Origin: an uncultured Porphyromonadaceae bacterium
GTDB lineage: Bacteria > Bacteroidota > Bacteroidia > Bacteroidales > Muribaculaceae
DNA: 51,128 nt
NCBI GenBank assembly: GCA_902493335.1
Contig: CABUPJ010000024.1
Location: forward strand, 1-51,128
Direction: 5' to 3'
The stretch's first letter is position 1. Every line of letters starts with the position of its first letter. Below, one piece after another: positions 7,006 through 15,826 of the stretch. Below the pieces are notes generated by a model. The model was not told where the DNA came from. It did no database searches and saw only the letters and a list, made by a program, of their open reading frames with translations. A program made the position numbers and the translations under genes.

Positions 7006-9641
7006 CTGATATAATCGAAGAACAGTCCGGCGAAGACGAGCAGATAGATGAGCGTCACGCAAGCGTAGGCGATGGCCGAGGTGTAGTGGATCGACTCGGG
7101 GTCGAAGGTCATCTCGATGTCATGGCTACCGGCGGGAATGCGCATGGCTCTGAGCAGATAGTTGACGCGGGCGAGCGGCACGGGTGTGCCGTCGACAGTG
7201 GCGTGCCAGCCCCAGGGGAAATAGACCTCGGAGAAGACGCCGATGCCGCCTCGGGCCGTCGTGGCGTGATATCTGAGTGTGTTGGGCGAGTATGATGTCA
7301 TGTAGATGGTGTCGCCGGGGGCGAGGGTGGGGGCCTCGCCGAGGATTTCGGCGAAACGGCGGTCGGCTATGGCCTCGTGGCTGACATCGATGCCGTCGAT
7401 GCCGTCCATCTCGGCGTTGGCGCCGTCGGCCCAGACGATGTTGTCGACAAGCCATGCGTTGCCCAGGGCGTTGTCGTTTCTGACGACGGGCTCGTCTTTG
7501 TCGCCTGTGATGATATAGCGGGCGTTGAGCATGTCGAGCACCTTGTAGTTGGCGACGGCCTGACGAATGACGGGCTGAACGGCGGCGTCATACTGAGCCA
7601 CGACGCTGTCGTCGGTGAATTCGGGCCAGTAGCCTACACGTCTGACAGAGTTGATGCGGCGGTTGATCATGTCTTCGTAGCGGTTGAGCTTGGCGGCATG
7701 ATAGCCGCCTATCATCTTGTGGTGGTATGAACGGTTGGGGCTGTCGAAGCCGGGGATGTCCATGACGCGGAAGACGCCGGCTGTGTCGCCGAGTATCACC
7801 CGGTCGATGGCATCGGGCGCGAAGGGGTCGGTGGCGGTGACTTCGGGGGTGCAGAAGCTCGTGGTCGAGACATAGCGCTTGTCGACTTTATAGAGGTCGA
7901 CGAGGATGAGCAGGCCGATGAGACCGACGGCGACAGGTGTCTTGATTTTGCCACGGAGGCTGAAGAAGATGACCAGGGCAGCGAAGGCGATGAAGATGAG
8001 TGAGCGCAGGCCGTCGCTCTTGACCATGCCGTAGCGCAGATTCTCGATGACCGAGGCGTTGGCCGGGTTGGTGAGCGAGTACTGATAGAGCATGGCGTCA
8101 GTGTCGGCGCGGCTCATGCCGTATCCTGCGGCCATGTCGGCGACTTGCTGCTGGATGCTCTGCGCGGTGGCGCGGTCTGTGGCCGTGATTGCGTCGCCGA
8201 AGACAGAGGGGGCGAGCATGGCGAGCAGACATATGGCCGCGGGAATGCCGAATGAGGCCATCAGGGGCTTGCTGTAGCGCTTCAGGGCGTCAGGGGTGGT
8301 AAAGAGCTTATGGAGGGCCATGATCGCCAGCAGAGGCATCGTAAACTCGGCTATGACGAGGATGCTCTCGACGGCTCTGAATTTGTTGTAGAGCGGGAAA
8401 TTGTATATCATCAGGTCGGTCAGTGTCTCGAAGTTGCGTCCCCAGGCGAGGAGTATCGAGATGACGGTCATGATGACGAGAGCCCATTTCATCGGACCTT
8501 TGACGATGAAGCAGCCGAGGAGGAACAGGACGAAGATTATCGCGCCGACATAGACAGGGCCGTTTGTGCCCTCTGAGTCGTTGAAATATTGTGTGAAATA
8601 GGGCAGTATGGCCGATGACCGGCTGTTGGCGAAGCCGGCTGCCTCGGGGAGCTTGTCGAGGCTGAGGTAGGTCATCTGGCCGCCCTCGGGACGTGCCGAG
8701 GCACCGCCTTTGATGTCGGGTACGAGCAGAGAGAATGATTCGGAGATGCCGTAGCTCCAGCCGACGATCTGTTCGCGGGGCATGCCGCCTGTGGGACGTG
8801 CGGCGTCGGGGTCGGTGTCGCGGGTCTCGTCGGCTGTCGGCGTCAGCTCTGACTGAGAGCGCTTGGTCTCTTTGGCGTATTCATAGGTGTTGTAGAGGCT
8901 CGGGAGGTTGGCGCCGACGGCGAGCATGCCTGCGCCGACGGTGACGGCGGTGGCGATGGCCCAGCGGCGCAGAGTCTTCTCTTTATATGCCGTGACAAGC
9001 CAGGCTATGACCATGGCGAACATGACGAAGAAGAAGTAATAGCTCATCTGCGGATGGTTGGCGTTGAGCTGGAGCATGGCGAAGAGTGAGAGCATCGCCG
9101 CCCCCGTGACATAGCGGCCGCGGTAGACGAGGATGAGTCCGGCTATTGTCGGCGGCACGTAGCTCAGGGTGACGAATTTCCATATGTGGCCGGCGCCGAT
9201 TATGATGATGAAATATGACGAGAAGCCCCAGGCTATGGCGCCGGCAAGGGCGTAATACCACCGCATTTTCATCACATAAAGCAGTATCAGGAAGCCGAAC
9301 ATCATCATGAACAGCAGATTTGACGGCGACGGGAGTCCGAGCCCGTAGACGCTGTTGAGCCAGTCGAAAAGGGCGTTCGACGGATATGTGGGCGATATCT
9401 GGAAGGTCGGCATGCCACCGAAGAGCGAGTTGGTCCACAGTGCTTTTTCGCCTGTGGACTCGTAGAAGCTCAGGGCTTCCTGACCGTTGGCGGCGCCCTG
9501 CTGCATATCGGCCTGACGCAGTGTGTTGCCCTCGACAGCGTCGGGGTAGAAGAATGCAATGGAGATGATTGCCAGAATGGCTACGGACAAAAAGAAACCC
9601 CAGACTTGCGGTTCTTTGAATCGGGCGATTAATCGGTTCAT
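6987..9641 (-). CDS. YfhO family multi-pass membrane protein
   Basis: A protein of 884 residues with about a dozen hydrophobic segments: one near residue 20, a dense cluster from about 110 to 260, more at 370-600 and one at the C-terminus. A soluble region lies between about 640 and 860. Features of the YfhO family are visible: a tryptophan- and glycine-rich first loop (NSLFGGMPTFQ) and C-terminal EVYFPWGWHATVDG plus LRAMRIPAGSHDIEMTFDP. In Firmicutes, YfhO proteins take part in glycosylation of lipoteichoic acid. In Bacteroidetes the substrate is unknown to me, so a lipid-linked sugar transfer role is inferred from the family only. Confidence 0.85.
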   Translation of the reverse strand: MNRLIARFKEPQVWGFFLSVAILAIISIAFFYPDAVEGNTLRQADMQQGAANGQEALSFYESTGEKALWTNSLFGGMPTFQISPTYPSNALFDWLNSVYGLGLPSPSNLLFMMMFGFLILLYVMKMRWYYALAGAIAWGFSSYFIIIIGAGHIWKFVTLSYVPPTIAGLILVYRGRYVTGAAMLSLFAMLQLNANHPQMSYYFFFVMFAMVIAWLVTAYKEKTLRRWAIATAVTVGAGMLAVGANLPSLYNTYEYAKETKRSQSELTPTADETRDTDPDAARPTGGMPREQIVGWSYGISESFSLLVPDIKGGASARPEGGQMTYLSLDKLPEAAGFANSRSSAILPYFTQYFNDSEGTNGPVYVGAIIFVLFLLGCFIVKGPMKWALVIMTVISILLAWGRNFETLTDLMIYNFPLYNKFRAVESILVIAEFTMPLLAIMALHKLFTTPDALKRYSKPLMASFGIPAAICLLAMLAPSVFGDAITATDRATAQSIQQQVADMAAGYGMSRADTDAMLYQYSLTNPANASVIENLRYGMVKSDGLRSLIFIAFAALVIFFSLRGKIKTPVAVGLIGLLILVDLYKVDKRYVSTTSFCTPEVTATDPFAPDAIDRVILGDTAGVFRVMDIPGFDSPNRSYHHKMIGGYHAAKLNRYEDMINRRINSVRRVGYWPEFTDDSVVAQYDAAVQPVIRQAVANYKVLDMLNARYIITGDKDEPVVRNDNALGNAWLVDNIVWADGANAEMDGIDGIDVSHEAIADRRFAEILGEAPTLAPGDTIYMTSYSPNTLRYHATTARGGIGVFSEVYFPWGWHATVDGTPVPLARVNYLLRAMRIPAGSHDIEMTFDPESIHYTSAIAYACVTLIYLLVFAGLFFDYIRCKPKD

Positions 9642-9664
9642 GATGATTGTTGTTATTTAACCTA

Positions 9665-9695
9665 CAAAGGTAAGTAAATAATTCACAATGCACAA
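9665..9695 (-). promoter_or_regulatory. Promoter of the YfhO operon
   Basis: On the minus strand TTG (9695-9693), a 20-nt spacer and TACCTTTG (9672-9665) precede the YfhO start at 9641. The -33 triplet lies inside the AATGCACAATTC-type repeat at 9681-9710. Confidence 0.55.
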
Positions 9696-9710
9696 TTCAT
9701 AATGCACAAT
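9681..9710. repeat. ATGCACAAT-type short repeat
   Basis: Two copies of AATGCACAAT are separated by TCAT. Related units (ATGCACGATGCATAAT) flank the insertion sequence at 22698-22713 and 24252-24274. These are noncoding interspersed units of a type often seen between Bacteroidales genes; that last point is from memory. Confidence 0.45.
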
Positions 9711-9780
9711 CGGCGTGGCTGAGGAGGACGAAAGCTGTAAATCAGTTTGTTTTGTGTCGTTATGTTTAAACGCTAAAAAC

Positions 9781-9813
9781 AAGCAGCACCGTTGAAAAAA
9801 AACGGCACTGCTT
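9781..9813 (-). terminator. Rho-independent terminator of the 9838-10812 gene
   Basis: Hairpin arms AAGCAG/CTGCTT and CCGTT/AACGG are separated by a 2x2 internal mismatch, and a short T run follows on the minus strand (GTTTTTAG). It lies 25 bases past the stop codon. Confidence 0.6.
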
Positions 9814-9837
9814 TTGCAAGGGTGGGTATGTGTTTTT

Positions 9838-10812
9838 CTATCGAATGATAATTTTGGCTTTCTCGTCTGTTATGTCGTGACCGACGGCGCGTATGATATA
9901 CATGCCGGCGCGAAGCGATTCGGTGTTGATTGTATGGCTTTCATTGCCGTTTACGGCTTGCGATTCAAGGCGGCGTCCGTTGATGTCAATGAGTTCGATT
10001 GTGTCGTAGCGTTCGGGATTTTCGATTGTTACTGTTACCGGTTCAGAACGACGGGGAGTTTTAGGATTGACTCTCATGCCGCCTTCGATTGTTTTGATGT
10101 GTGTAAGCGGAACCGAGGCTTTATCGCTGTTGACAGAGTAAACATACATCTCGTTGCTGTCGCGATGAGGGGAACCTACACATAGATATTTCTTGTCGCC
10201 GATTTTTACCAAGTAGATAATGTCTATATAAGGGGTGCTATCAGACTGGTCGGTGTCGGGAAACTCTATACGCTGAAGTTCTTTACCGGCACTGTTGCAT
10301 AATATTATGCCTGTGGCAATAATGTCGTAACTTTCAAGGATACTGGAAATGGTGTCGCTTTGTTCGCTTATTTCCACTACCTGTTTGTACATGGGCATGA
10401 TATATTCATATTCTTTGTCGTCATTAAAAAATGTCTGGGTCAGGTAGTGTGTTTCACGGCTGCCACATTCATTGGAGTATGTAACAAAGGGTTCGACGCC
10501 AGGTTTGTATTCTTCTGTGCGATCATCCGTTGCCCATTTGTTGTCAACTTTCCATTTCCTGATTGTTCCGGTTTTATATGTTTCTGTTTGAATTTGAGCA
10601 AACCGTTTTATTTCGGTGAAATTTTTGTCGTATATTGTGAAAACATCATAGTCAGATGTTTCATTGTTAATACAGTATATGCTTTCAGAGCCTAATACAG
10701 CCGGGAAAACGTGTATTATGTTATCTTGAATTGTAATCGGTTCGTTGGAGATTTGTGCGTTTATGGCTATGGGTGCTAATGAGACAAAGCCTGCGAGTAA
10801 AAGTCTTTTCAT
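9838..10812 (-). CDS. Secreted protein with C-terminal sorting-type domain
   Basis: A protein of 324 residues from the ATG at 10812. That start was chosen because a signal peptide begins there (MKRLLLAGFVSLAPIAINAQ); an earlier in-frame ATG would place charged residues before it. The middle is beta-rich with no recognised domain. The last 75 residues (TVTIENPERYDTIELIDINGRR, ending in LRAGMYIIRAVG and AKIIIR) resemble type IX secretion (por) sorting domains, with the typical sequence VYDxxGR-x-GxYxxR. A -7 element (TACTTTTG, minus strand, 10852-10845) lies 32 bases upstream. Export is likely; function is unknown. Whether this organism has a type IX system cannot be seen here. Confidence 0.7.
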   Translation of the reverse strand: MKRLLLAGFVSLAPIAINAQISNEPITIQDNIIHVFPAVLGSESIYCINNETSDYDVFTIYDKNFTEIKRFAQIQTETYKTGTIRKWKVDNKWATDDRTEEYKPGVEPFVTYSNECGSRETHYLTQTFFNDDKEYEYIMPMYKQVVEISEQSDTISSILESYDIIATGIILCNSAGKELQRIEFPDTDQSDSTPYIDIIYLVKIGDKKYLCVGSPHRDSNEMYVYSVNSDKASVPLTHIKTIEGGMRVNPKTPRRSEPVTVTIENPERYDTIELIDINGRRLESQAVNGNESHTINTESLRAGMYIIRAVGHDITDEKAKIIIR

Positions 10813-10942
10813 GATGAACTTTAGTGTTTTAAAAAGTGTTTTGGCAAAAGTAGTCAAAAGGCTTCAAATTACCCCCCCGATTGTTAAATATTGTTAATGA
10901 CGTCCATTGGATTCGTGAGTTATGGGGATATGATGACAGAAT

Positions 10943-11073
10943 AAATCCACGATTACACAATCCTTGGGTCCATAAGGAACAACCCCTCCAGGGTTGAAGT
11001 GGTAATGATTGTTCTCTCCACGGGCTCTGCAACAAGATTTCAGGCCTTAGGCCTGACAGGTTATCGTGGGTTT
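10943..11073. repeat. 131-bp element with terminal inverted repeats and nested palindromes
   Basis: The left end AAATCCACGATTAC (10943-10956) is inverted at the right end (reverse complement AAACCCACGATAAC, 11060-11073), 12 of 14 matching. Inside lie two perfect inverted repeats: CAACCC/GGGTTG (10980-10985 and 10991-10996) and TCAGGCC/GGCCTGA with a TTA centre (11040-11056). No open frame of note is inside. It looks like a non-autonomous interspersed or extragenic palindromic element. Only one copy was noticed in this window. Confidence 0.5.
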
Positions 11074-11221
11074 TCTTATGTTCTATCATACTACAGCTTT
11101 ATATATACTTGGAAGTCAGCTGATTGAAGAATGTCGTAGTATAACCTTGAGTTGCCGTTTGGACGGCATAGGGACTTCTGCGCTTGTGTTCTTTTGTCCG
11201 AGATTTGGGGAGAGGGGGGAT
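11074..11221. other. Noncoding stretch with a small hairpin
   Basis: No supported gene lies here. A small perfect hairpin TGCCGT-TTGG-ACGGCA occurs at 11153-11168. The sequence CATACTAC (11088-11095) is partly inverted at GTAGTATA (11136-11143). I see no promoter and assign no function. Confidence 0.3.
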
Positions 11222-11226
11222 AAAAA

Positions 11227-11256
11227 ACGAGCCGCAGTGTGGAGGCTGCGGCTCGT
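11227..11256 (-). terminator. Terminator of the TonB receptor/lipoprotein operon
   Basis: An 11-bp perfect stem (ACGAGCCGCAG paired with CTGCGGCTCGT) with an 8-nt loop is followed by six T on the minus strand (A run at 11222-11227). It lies 31 bases after the stop of the last operon gene. Confidence 0.85.
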
Positions 11257-11286
11257 CGGTTATAGTGATGTGATGAATGGGTCGGG

Positions 11287-13986
11287 TCAGTCTGTCCAGG
11301 TGAGGTTCCAGATGGCTACACGGTCTTTGTTGCTTGTCGAGGCCGAGATGCAGTTGTTGACGATTTCGACGGTGAACTCGCCGCTGACGTTGACGTCGAG
11401 TGAGAAGTCGTAGACTTTGAATTTCTCAATCGAGTCGAGGCTGACGGTCTGCTCTTTGACGACGGCGCCGTTCTGCGATACTTTGACGGTGAACGAGCAC
11501 TTGGTGTCGGAGTAGGCGAAACCGTAGTTGAATGTCAGTTTGCCGCAGCCGCCGGTGAGTGCCGGCGAGAAGACGCGGCCCGGAGTCGAGGCTTTGCCGT
11601 TGAGGCAGACGGCGAGAATCTTGTCGCTGTCGCCGATAAACTTGAAGGCGGGGTTCTTGTCATCGCCCGATGTGCCGCTGAGGATAATCGAGTTCTCGGC
11701 AGTCCAGCCGGTGGCATTGGTGTAGGTGCCGTAGGGGCTTGCTTTGGCTGCGCCGCCATTGAAGCTGTTGAAGTCGCCTTTGAAGTCGCCGGCGGGAGGT
11801 GTTGGCGGATTGGGGGTGTCACTGCCGCCTTTGCCTACCTTGACGTTGTCGAGACCCCATGTCGCGTAGTTGGCGTCCTGGGTGGCATAGTAGCGGAAAC
11901 CGATATAGACGATGCCGCTGAACTGCGCGAGGCTGAGGTCTCCCGAATTTACCCAGCTCGAATAGCCTGATGCGGGAGGTGTCGGGAGGGTCGGGTTGAG
12001 CTTGGTCTTGTTGGCTGTGGCGACGTCGGCCGAGGTCAACACATAGACTTCAAACTGTGTCGTTGTCGAGCCGTAGCCGTTGACCTGAGTTTCGAACGAA
12101 AGGGTCTTGTCTGTGACTTTCGACATGTCGACCGGCGGTGTGAGCAGCCACTGGTCGAAGGGCGGGTTGCCCTGATAGCCCGATACAGAGACATAGTTGT
12201 TGCCGCTGAATTCGCGGACATAGAAGTCTTTGTTGCCTGCTATCTGAACCTGCGACCATCCGGCGGGTATGTTAAGGCTTGCGTCGAAGTTCTCGTCGAT
12301 AGAGCTGACGGGGTCGACGGGTGCGGGAGGTGTGACAGAACCGCCGTCGAGCTTATAGTCGGTGACTGTCTTGAGGCCCGGTTTGCCGAAGTATTTCTCG
12401 AGGCTGCCTTTGAGAGCGACTACTTTCTTGTAGTTGCCGGGGTTGTTCTGGAGGTTGAGGGCATTGCGGACACTGCCGGCAGGGAGCTGGACGGGAACAC
12501 AGTTGGCTACGTTGGTCTCGTCGATGTTGTCGGCGACGAGGATGTTTGATGTCGATGTTGCCGTGGCGTTGAAGTGGGCGCCTTCGGTGAGTACCTGGCC
12601 TTCGACCCATCCGACGATATAGCCTTTGACCCAGGCGTCGCTGCCTGTCGCGCCGGCGATTACCTGAGCGCAGTTATAGGGGTTGGTTTCTGTGCCGTCG
12701 CCGGGAGCTGCGGGGTCTTCGATGGTGACGCCTTCGATCTTGAATTCAGAGGCTGTGCCGCGGTTGTCGATGATGCCGTAGGTGCCCATATATTCGTCGA
12801 ATGTGCCGCTGACCCAGATTTGTTTGCCGTAGTTGGCGGTATTGTCGACGAGGTTGCCGTATTTACGCAGGTCAGAGTTTTCGGGGAGGGAGATGACGAG
12901 GCAGTTGGCAAGGTCTTTGGTCTCTTTTGTGGCGCCGATGACGAGAGTGTTGGGAAGGAACGGTGTGGCGCTCCATTCGATGTCGTCGTTGCCTGTGACG
13001 GTTTCGACTTCGGGAGCTACGGCGCCTACGATATATCCGGTGACCCAGCCGCGGGCGGGTTTCTCGGCCTGTTCGAAGGCGACGACTTCGTCGACGGTGT
13101 AGGGATTGTCCTCGGTGCCGGGGGCGACTGTGGGATTGCCGAAGTTCATACAGCCGTTGTAGCCGTTGAGCATCAGCTGCCAGCCGGTTGTGCCGTAGTA
13201 GCTGCAGATGGCGACGACGTCACCGCGGCCTGTGGGAAGGGTCTTGCTCCAGAATGTCGAGTAGCCGCTTGTGCGCACAGGGAGCGACGAGCCGTTGACG
13301 TCGACGATGTTCTGGTTGACGCCGCTCGACTGGTAGGTCGAGAACTGCTCGACACCGCCGTTCTGGAACTCGACGTTGTTGAAGCGGACGATGCGGCTCT
13401 GAGTGGCGCGGAGGCCTTCGGGGCCTGTCGGCAGTTCGTCGAAGCTGTTGACGACGAGGGTGTCGATTTTCTCGACCTCGGGGAGGCCGTTAAGCTCGGT
13501 GTGAGAGTCGAAGAGCTCGGGCGACATGAACGATACTTCCCAGACGTTGCCCTGTTCGTAGAATTCGCGCATGCCGATCTGCTGGAGGCCGTTGTATTTG
13601 CCTATATACATGCCTGTGACATCGACGACAATCTCCTGGCCGCGGCGATATTTGAGGTAGAGGTTATATGAGTTGATCGAGAAAGCCATTGCGGCTGTCT
13701 CGTCCTGAATGACGAGGCTTTTGTAGATGTTGCTCTCTTCGTCGGTCGAGACGACGCGCCCCTTGATGATATAGTGGCTGCCGTCCTCACGGGCCATGAT
13801 TGTGTCGGCATAGTTGACGGCATCGTTCCAGAAGAGGGTCTTGAGCTCGAGAATCGAGATGTTTGCCTGCTGAGAGGCCACGGGAACGTCGACTTTGGGA
13901 GCGTCGACATCGTCCTGGCAGGCGGGTGCGACGGCGAGCATCATGGCTGCCGCAACCCCGCTTATGTAATATCTGAATGTTTTCAT
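11287..13986 (-). CDS. DUF5689/DUF6359/choice-of-anchor J lipoprotein, long paralogue
   Basis: A protein of 899 residues with a lipoprotein signal (AVAPAC, lipidated Cys23), so probably anchored in the outer membrane. Domain order by eye: DUF5689 (about 40-285), two DUF6359-like OB-fold repeats (about 289-420 and 429-545, each opening with G-TE-NPY and containing a GYIVG core), a choice-of-anchor J or MAM-like beta-sandwich (about 560-720), and a second jelly-roll-like domain (735-899). Proline-rich linkers separate the last domains. It is the third gene of an operon behind the TonB receptor and its shorter paralogue (25-base gap). A ligand-binding role on the cell surface is inferred; no catalytic residues are evident. 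Confidence 0.75.
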   Translation of the reverse strand: MKTFRYYISGVAAAMMLAVAPACQDDVDAPKVDVPVASQQANISILELKTLFWNDAVNYADTIMAREDGSHYIIKGRVVSTDEESNIYKSLVIQDETAAMAFSINSYNLYLKYRRGQEIVVDVTGMYIGKYNGLQQIGMREFYEQGNVWEVSFMSPELFDSHTELNGLPEVEKIDTLVVNSFDELPTGPEGLRATQSRIVRFNNVEFQNGGVEQFSTYQSSGVNQNIVDVNGSSLPVRTSGYSTFWSKTLPTGRGDVVAICSYYGTTGWQLMLNGYNGCMNFGNPTVAPGTEDNPYTVDEVVAFEQAEKPARGWVTGYIVGAVAPEVETVTGNDDIEWSATPFLPNTLVIGATKETKDLANCLVISLPENSDLRKYGNLVDNTANYGKQIWVSGTFDEYMGTYGIIDNRGTASEFKIEGVTIEDPAAPGDGTETNPYNCAQVIAGATGSDAWVKGYIVGWVEGQVLTEGAHFNATATSTSNILVADNIDETNVANCVPVQLPAGSVRNALNLQNNPGNYKKVVALKGSLEKYFGKPGLKTVTDYKLDGGSVTPPAPVDPVSSIDENFDASLNIPAGWSQVQIAGNKDFYVREFSGNNYVSVSGYQGNPPFDQWLLTPPVDMSKVTDKTLSFETQVNGYGSTTTQFEVYVLTSADVATANKTKLNPTLPTPPASGYSSWVNSGDLSLAQFSGIVYIGFRYYATQDANYATWGLDNVKVGKGGSDTPNPPTPPAGDFKGDFNSFNGGAAKASPYGTYTNATGWTAENSIILSGTSGDDKNPAFKFIGDSDKILAVCLNGKASTPGRVFSPALTGGCGKLTFNYGFAYSDTKCSFTVKVSQNGAVVKEQTVSLDSIEKFKVYDFSLDVNVSGEFTVEIVNNCISASTSNKDRVAIWNLTWTD

Positions 13987-14011
13987 TTGTCTTGACTGTT
14001 GGGGGTTAGGA

Positions 14012-15790
14012 TTACTGTGCAGAGCCTACTTTGACGTTGTCGACACACCATGTGGCATAATTGGTGTCCTGTGTGGCATAGAATCTGAAGCCTAAGTAGA
14101 TGATGCCGCTGTAGTCGGCGAGGCTGACATTGCCCGAATTGGTCCAGCTTGAGTAGCCCGATTCGGGAGCCACGGCGATGGCGGGATTGAGCTTGGTCTT
14201 GGTGGCCGAAGCGATGTCGGCTGATGTCAGAACATAGACTTCGAAGACAGAGGTTGTCGAGCCGTAGCCGTTGACCTGGGTGTCGAAGGTGAGGTTTTTG
14301 TCGGTCACTTTGCTCATGTCGATGGCCGGTGTGAGCAGCCATGCGTCGAAGGGCGGCTGAGTGCCTTTGAAACCGGTCATGGCAGCGTAGCCGTTGTTGC
14401 TGTAAGATGTCTGATACCACTGCTTGTCGCCCGAAACCTTTATGTTGGCCCATCCGGCGGGCAGGCCTGTCTCGAAGGTCTCGTCGATGAAGCTGACGGG
14501 GTCGGTAGGCACGTCGGGAGTCTCGGCGCCGTCAATCTTGTATTCGCTTACGCTCTTTACGCCTGCTGCGCCGAAGTATTTCTCGAGACTGCCTTTGATT
14601 GTGACTTCTTTCTTATAGTTGTCGGGATGGTCTTTAAGGTTAAGTGCTGTGCGGGCGTCAGTTCCGCTCTGGAGCTGCACGGGGATGCAGTTGCCGAGAT
14701 TTGTTTCCTCGGGATTGTCGGCAAGGAGGAGGTTGGAGGCTGTTGCGCCGGTGTTGTTGAACTTGGCGCCTTCGGCGAGGTTCATGCCGTCGACCCATCC
14801 GACGATATAGCCTTTGACCCATTTGTCTGTGCCTGTGGCACCGCCGATGACAGCGGCGCAGTTATAGGGCGCGGCCTCTGTGCCGTCGCCGTCGCCGGTC
14901 GAGGGCTGGTCAGGGTTATCGGGAGTGTCGGGATTTTCGGCGGCTGTGAAGCCTTCGAGGTCGTCGATGCTGTTGATGATAAGCTGCCAGTCGTTGTTGA
15001 AGAAGCCGAGGATGCCTTTGATCGAGCCTGTGCCCGAGGGGATGAGGTCGCGGCCGAAGGTGCAGTAGCGGTTGAGACGGATGACCATCGAGTTGCCGTC
15101 GGCGTCTTTGAAGGCTATGCTGTTGTCCTGGCCTTCGGTGGGGATGAACTTGGTACCGGGCTGCGAGAATGTCACGCCGCTGATTCTGACGCTTGTTGCC
15201 ATAATCTCTTTGATTGTCTCCTGAGAGTTGAGGGCACTCTTGAGCTCGGCGAGAGTGACGTCTTTATAGGTGATGAGTTCGGGCTCGGCGAGACCGTTGG
15301 CCTGCATGTGCTCGAGGAGTACGGCGTTGTCGAGGAATGTCGTGCCGCCTTTGTCAGATAGTGCGCCGAGCTGGAAGAGTCCGGCGTAGCGGCCTGCATA
15401 TAGACCGCTGACGTTGATATATACTTCCTGGCCGAGAGCAAACTGGGTGGCGAGCTTCTGGCTTGATTTCACCTGACGCGCGGCGATGCTCATGCCGCCG
15501 GTTTCGTCTTCGACATAAATATAGTTGTAGAGGGTGCTGTTGATGTCGGTCGAGATCACGCGTGCCTTGAGGATGTAGTTGTTTCCCTCGGGGTTGACGG
15601 TTGTCTCCACGGCATAGTTGTTTTCATTCTGCCAGTAGAGGTCTTTGAGTCCGGCGATGGTGATGTTTTCCTGACCGGCCATTTCAGCCTCGGGCATCAC
15701 AATCGGCGGACGGGCGAAGTCGTCGTCGCACGATGTCATTGCCGTGGCGCTCAACAGCAGTGATGTGATATATAATAGTGACTTTTTCAT
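14012..15790 (-). CDS. DUF5689/DUF6359/choice-of-anchor J lipoprotein, short paralogue
   Basis: A protein of 592 residues from the ATG at 15790, chosen because the lipoprotein signal MKKSLLYITSLLLSATAMTSC begins there (Cys21); an in-frame ATG lies 15 bases earlier. Domains: DUF5689 (about 30-285), one DUF6359-like OB-fold (about 305-425) and a choice-of-anchor J beta-sandwich (about 435-592). It shares long similar stretches with the downstream 899-residue protein, such as VKGYIVGW, KGSLEKYFG, WLLTP.DMSKVTDK and FEVYVLTSAD. It lacks the first DUF6359 copy and the C-terminal jelly-roll domain of that protein. It follows the TonB receptor by 36 bases. Confidence 0.75.
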   Translation of the reverse strand: MKKSLLYITSLLLSATAMTSCDDDFARPPIVMPEAEMAGQENITIAGLKDLYWQNENNYAVETTVNPEGNNYILKARVISTDINSTLYNYIYVEDETGGMSIAARQVKSSQKLATQFALGQEVYINVSGLYAGRYAGLFQLGALSDKGGTTFLDNAVLLEHMQANGLAEPELITYKDVTLAELKSALNSQETIKEIMATSVRISGVTFSQPGTKFIPTEGQDNSIAFKDADGNSMVIRLNRYCTFGRDLIPSGTGSIKGILGFFNNDWQLIINSIDDLEGFTAAENPDTPDNPDQPSTGDGDGTEAAPYNCAAVIGGATGTDKWVKGYIVGWVDGMNLAEGAKFNNTGATASNLLLADNPEETNLGNCIPVQLQSGTDARTALNLKDHPDNYKKEVTIKGSLEKYFGAAGVKSVSEYKIDGAETPDVPTDPVSFIDETFETGLPAGWANIKVSGDKQWYQTSYSNNGYAAMTGFKGTQPPFDAWLLTPAIDMSKVTDKNLTFDTQVNGYGSTTSVFEVYVLTSADIASATKTKLNPAIAVAPESGYSSWTNSGNVSLADYSGIIYLGFRFYATQDTNYATWCVDNVKVGSAQ

Positions 15791-15826
15791 TGTCGTGATG
15801 TTCATTTTGTAATGTTTATACAGTCG

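Noticed and set aside
10829..11089. 86-codon minus-strand frame across the inverted-repeat element
   Set aside because: The translation follows the palindromic element and shows no protein features.
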